From Hanleya hanleyi (lineage: Eukaryota > Mollusca > Polyplacophora > Lepidopleurida > Hanleyidae), in NCBI GenBank assembly GCA_036873755.1, contig JAVTVY010020608.1, positions 1 through 64,000 of the forward strand: a stretch of 64,000 bases of DNA. Reading direction: 5' to 3'. Within the stretch, counting starts at the first letter, position 1, and every line of letters starts with the position of its first letter. The translations under genes were made by a program, and so were the position numbers. Of the stretch, positions 61,822-64,000 are shown one piece after another. The notes beneath the pieces were generated by a model. That model was not told the origin of the DNA, did no database searches, and saw nothing but the letters and a program-made list of their open reading frames with translations.

Positions 61822-62893
61822 TAACAACTATGTGTATATATTTGTGTTACTGTCTCCATTCATGTAGACTACTAATTTTTACAAATTTCCTGAATTTCCA
61901 GTCTTTACGTACTCGTCTTTTAATAAACTGTTCTGTCTTGGATGGCTTTACTGATATTTTGCCCCCCTCTCTTTAGAGGGGCATATATAGAGAACGATTT
62001 TTCTGACTGTCTGTCCGTGGGTCAGGAATTTAGTCTGGCCCAGATCTCTGTTGATTTTTGTAGTAGAATTCAGAAACTTACATACTGTAATGTAAGACCT
62101 GAAGTTGTGCAGTGTATTATTATTTTGCACGTTTTCCAATCTTCCCCAGAGTTATCCACCCTTACCCATATTGGATTTGGAATTTTGTCCGGCCTACATG
62201 TCATTGTTTTTTGCAGTGAAATTACGAAACGCAGATCTATGGTTTATGCATGGTGTCCCCAGGTTGTGCACCGTCTTAGTATTTTGTGTGTTTTCCGAGT
62301 TTCCACAGAGTTATCCGCCCTTACCCACTCTGTTGTTCAGGGATTTTGTCCGGCCTAGATATCAGTTGCTTTTTGTAGTAGAATTCTGAATCTCACATAC
62401 TGAGTCGCTCAAATCCAACATTTCATTTTACAAGTTTTATTAATCCGGCCTGACCTGCTCTGTGGGCCAGGAATTTTGTCGGGCCTAGATCTTGGTTGTT
62501 TTTTCTGTAGTAGAATAACGAAACTTGCATGGCTTATGCATGGTGTCGCGAAGAAGGGGCACGGTTTCCCGAGTTTTCACAGGATTTTATGCCCTTACCC
62601 ATTCCGTGGATCAGTACTTTTTGTATTAGTACTCTGAAACTCACAGCCCCACTCACTGAAATCTAGAATTTTATTTTGCATGTTTTCCGAATTTTCACAG
62701 AGTTATCTGCCCTTAGCCATGGATTATGCCTGGTGTCCCCGAAGTTGTCCACTATAATAGTATTTTGCGCGTTTCCGAGTTTTCACAAAGGGTTGGGGCA
62801 TACACTCTTGCCTGCACTAGTTTTATTACTCAATGCTAGTTATAATAATGTTCTCGACTGATAGTTTACCATTATTTTGCAGGAACCAACACT
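61822..62893 (+). repeat. Duplicated repeat R4, copy 2 (empty site)
   Basis: Uninterrupted copy of the repeat at 51545-53645 without the Penelope-type insertion; includes the ~40-bp piece (TTTTCCGAGTTTCCACAGAG) lost from copy 1. High identity over ~1 kb points to a recent dispersal or segmental copy. Confidence 0.88.
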
Positions 62894-63439
62894 GCCATTT
62901 CCAGTAGGGATGTTGGGGAAGAACCCATTGGTGCGACAAAACGTTGACATCATGTTGGATGCCTCTCCTGCAATACGGTGTTCAAACTATGTGAACATCA
63001 TACATGTCGTATTATAGGTGTTTACTACCAAGACAACATTGAATTCTCAAAGGAGTGCCGAAACACCTTAAACTTTGTCTGCAAATAACTGTTGAAAACT
63101 CTCTGACTGAAAAGCCAACTGTAACGCTCATAGGTACACCAGATGCTGACTGTGTAACTCACTCTCTATAAAAGACTCATTCGCTCACACATATATATTG
63201 ATTGTACTCCCTAAGGAAAGCCTGAAGCAATCACTCTGTCTATCTGTTGAAAGGATATCTTTTCCAGATGATATTTCCGTGCACTTTAGTGCCTTACTTT
63301 TGAATTTCTGTGCGATGCATAATGCTGTGAAAGAAAATTATGTTAATCATGGAGTTCTCTATCCCTCCTCAACAAGCCCATGTACATTCTCATCCCCACT
63401 AGTAAGTTTTATGTTGTTGCCCCCTTCACTCCCCTTCCA

Positions 63440-63985
63440 ACCCCACGCCCCGTTATTACGTTTTATAATAGGTGATACTATGTCAGTCATCACGTTGATG
63501 AGTGAAAGCAGGCACACGTATTCAAGATGCGTGAAACCAGCCACACTTATAATCTGACTGTGTCAAACCTTCCCTCTCCCCCCCCCAAACTCTTTATTAC
63601 ATTTGATCGTAGATGATCATCAGTCAGTCATCACTTTGATGAGTGAAAGCAGACACACGTATATTCTGACTGTCTGAGCTCCCCCTCCCCCTTATTACGT
63701 GTTATCGCAGGTGATAGCATGTCAGTCATTAGGTTGGTGAGTGAAAGTAGACACACGTATTCAATATGCGTGAAACCAGCTACACTTATATTCTGACTGT
63801 TGGATCTAACTCCCCCCTCTCCCCCACCTTTATTGCATTTTACAGTGGGTGATAGCATGTCAGTCATCAGGTTGGTGAGTGAAAGCAGGCACAGGTATTC
63901 AATATGCGTGAAAGCAGCCACAATTATATTTTGACTGTCTGACCAGCCCCTTTATTACGTATTTTCGGTATTCGAATTTGGTTAA
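63440..63985. repeat. ~125-bp minisatellite, 4+ copies, at the window edge
   Basis: Units share TTATTACG, GTGATAGCATGTCAGTCAT, TGGTGAGTGAAAGCAGGCAC, TATTCAATATGCGTGAAA and a C-run. Copies near 63450, 63590, 63690 and 63830 are alternately complete and short; the array probably continues beyond 64000. Confidence 0.8.
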
Positions 63986-64000
63986 AGAAATGACATCTGT

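Noticed and set aside
63198..63557. 119-aa plus-strand frame
   Set aside because: The 3' half runs into the edge minisatellite; no motif recognised.

Overview
This window is eukaryotic and repeat-rich. It looks like a mollusc, probably a gastropod. The evidence is a spliced secreted fibrinogen-related gene, 5S-rRNA-derived SINEs with tails of the ...ttgaaaacgactttaaatcctactcactcactc type, and abundant MITEs, fold-back elements and reverse-transcriptase copies. The species call is inference from repeat style, not from a search.

Layout. 1-3400: a degenerate ~165-bp satellite array after ~900 bp of gene-free sequence. 3400-17400: AT-rich, mostly gene-free DNA with minisatellites, dispersed repeats, a doubtful gag-like ORF, and two copies of a Penelope-type retroelement, one split by a 618-bp solo LTR with a 4-bp target duplication. 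17476-35614 (minus): a fibrinogen-related protein gene built from five exons with matching splice phases: a signal-peptide exon behind a TATA box at 35.6 kb, then four FReD exons at 22.7, 22.2, 20.4 and 17.7 kb. It carries one in-frame stop in the third FReD-side exon. Its large first intron holds a complete 7,281-bp palindromic Polinton-family element (23241-30521) with perfect 6-bp target duplications (GGGCTC) and AG-starting termini. Each arm encodes a C2H2 zinc finger fused to an A32-type packaging ATPase, plus a second zinc-finger protein. It has no integrase, polymerase or capsid gene.

36673-51513: a second, larger Polinton-like provirus in plus orientation. From left to right it has a terminal repeat array (partly duplicated), several tandem PC4-like DNA-binding proteins, two tiny ORFs (one a single-pass membrane protein), a retroviral-type integrase with a chromodomain, a Thr-rich type II membrane protein, an A32 packaging ATPase, a pX-like core protein, a 281-aa Polinton-associated protein, a penton-like protein, a pVI-like protein, a major capsid protein, an adenain-like protease, and the inverted right array, which is cut off. 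Penton, capsid and protease are broken by stops or frameshifts, so this copy is not functional as a virus. No protein-primed DNA polymerase B is visible anywhere in the window.

The two Polinton-family elements share their terminal tandem-repeat arrays (each unit containing an NRF1-like GCGCATGCGC palindrome) and a hairpin with a GGCTCCCCCA loop after a coding region. They look like members of one family in which a palindromic element carrying only zinc fingers and ATPases depends on a capsid- and integrase-encoding partner, a satellite-like arrangement. That relationship is inference.

51545-64000: a ~1-kb duplicated repeat (51.5-53.6 kb and 61.8-62.9 kb), one copy of which has received a 5'-truncated Penelope-type element; a near-complete Penelope-type RT ORF (minus, 58521-60176); a 2.7-kb terminal-inverted-repeat element with a nested fold-back; possible exon fragments; and a minisatellite at the right edge.
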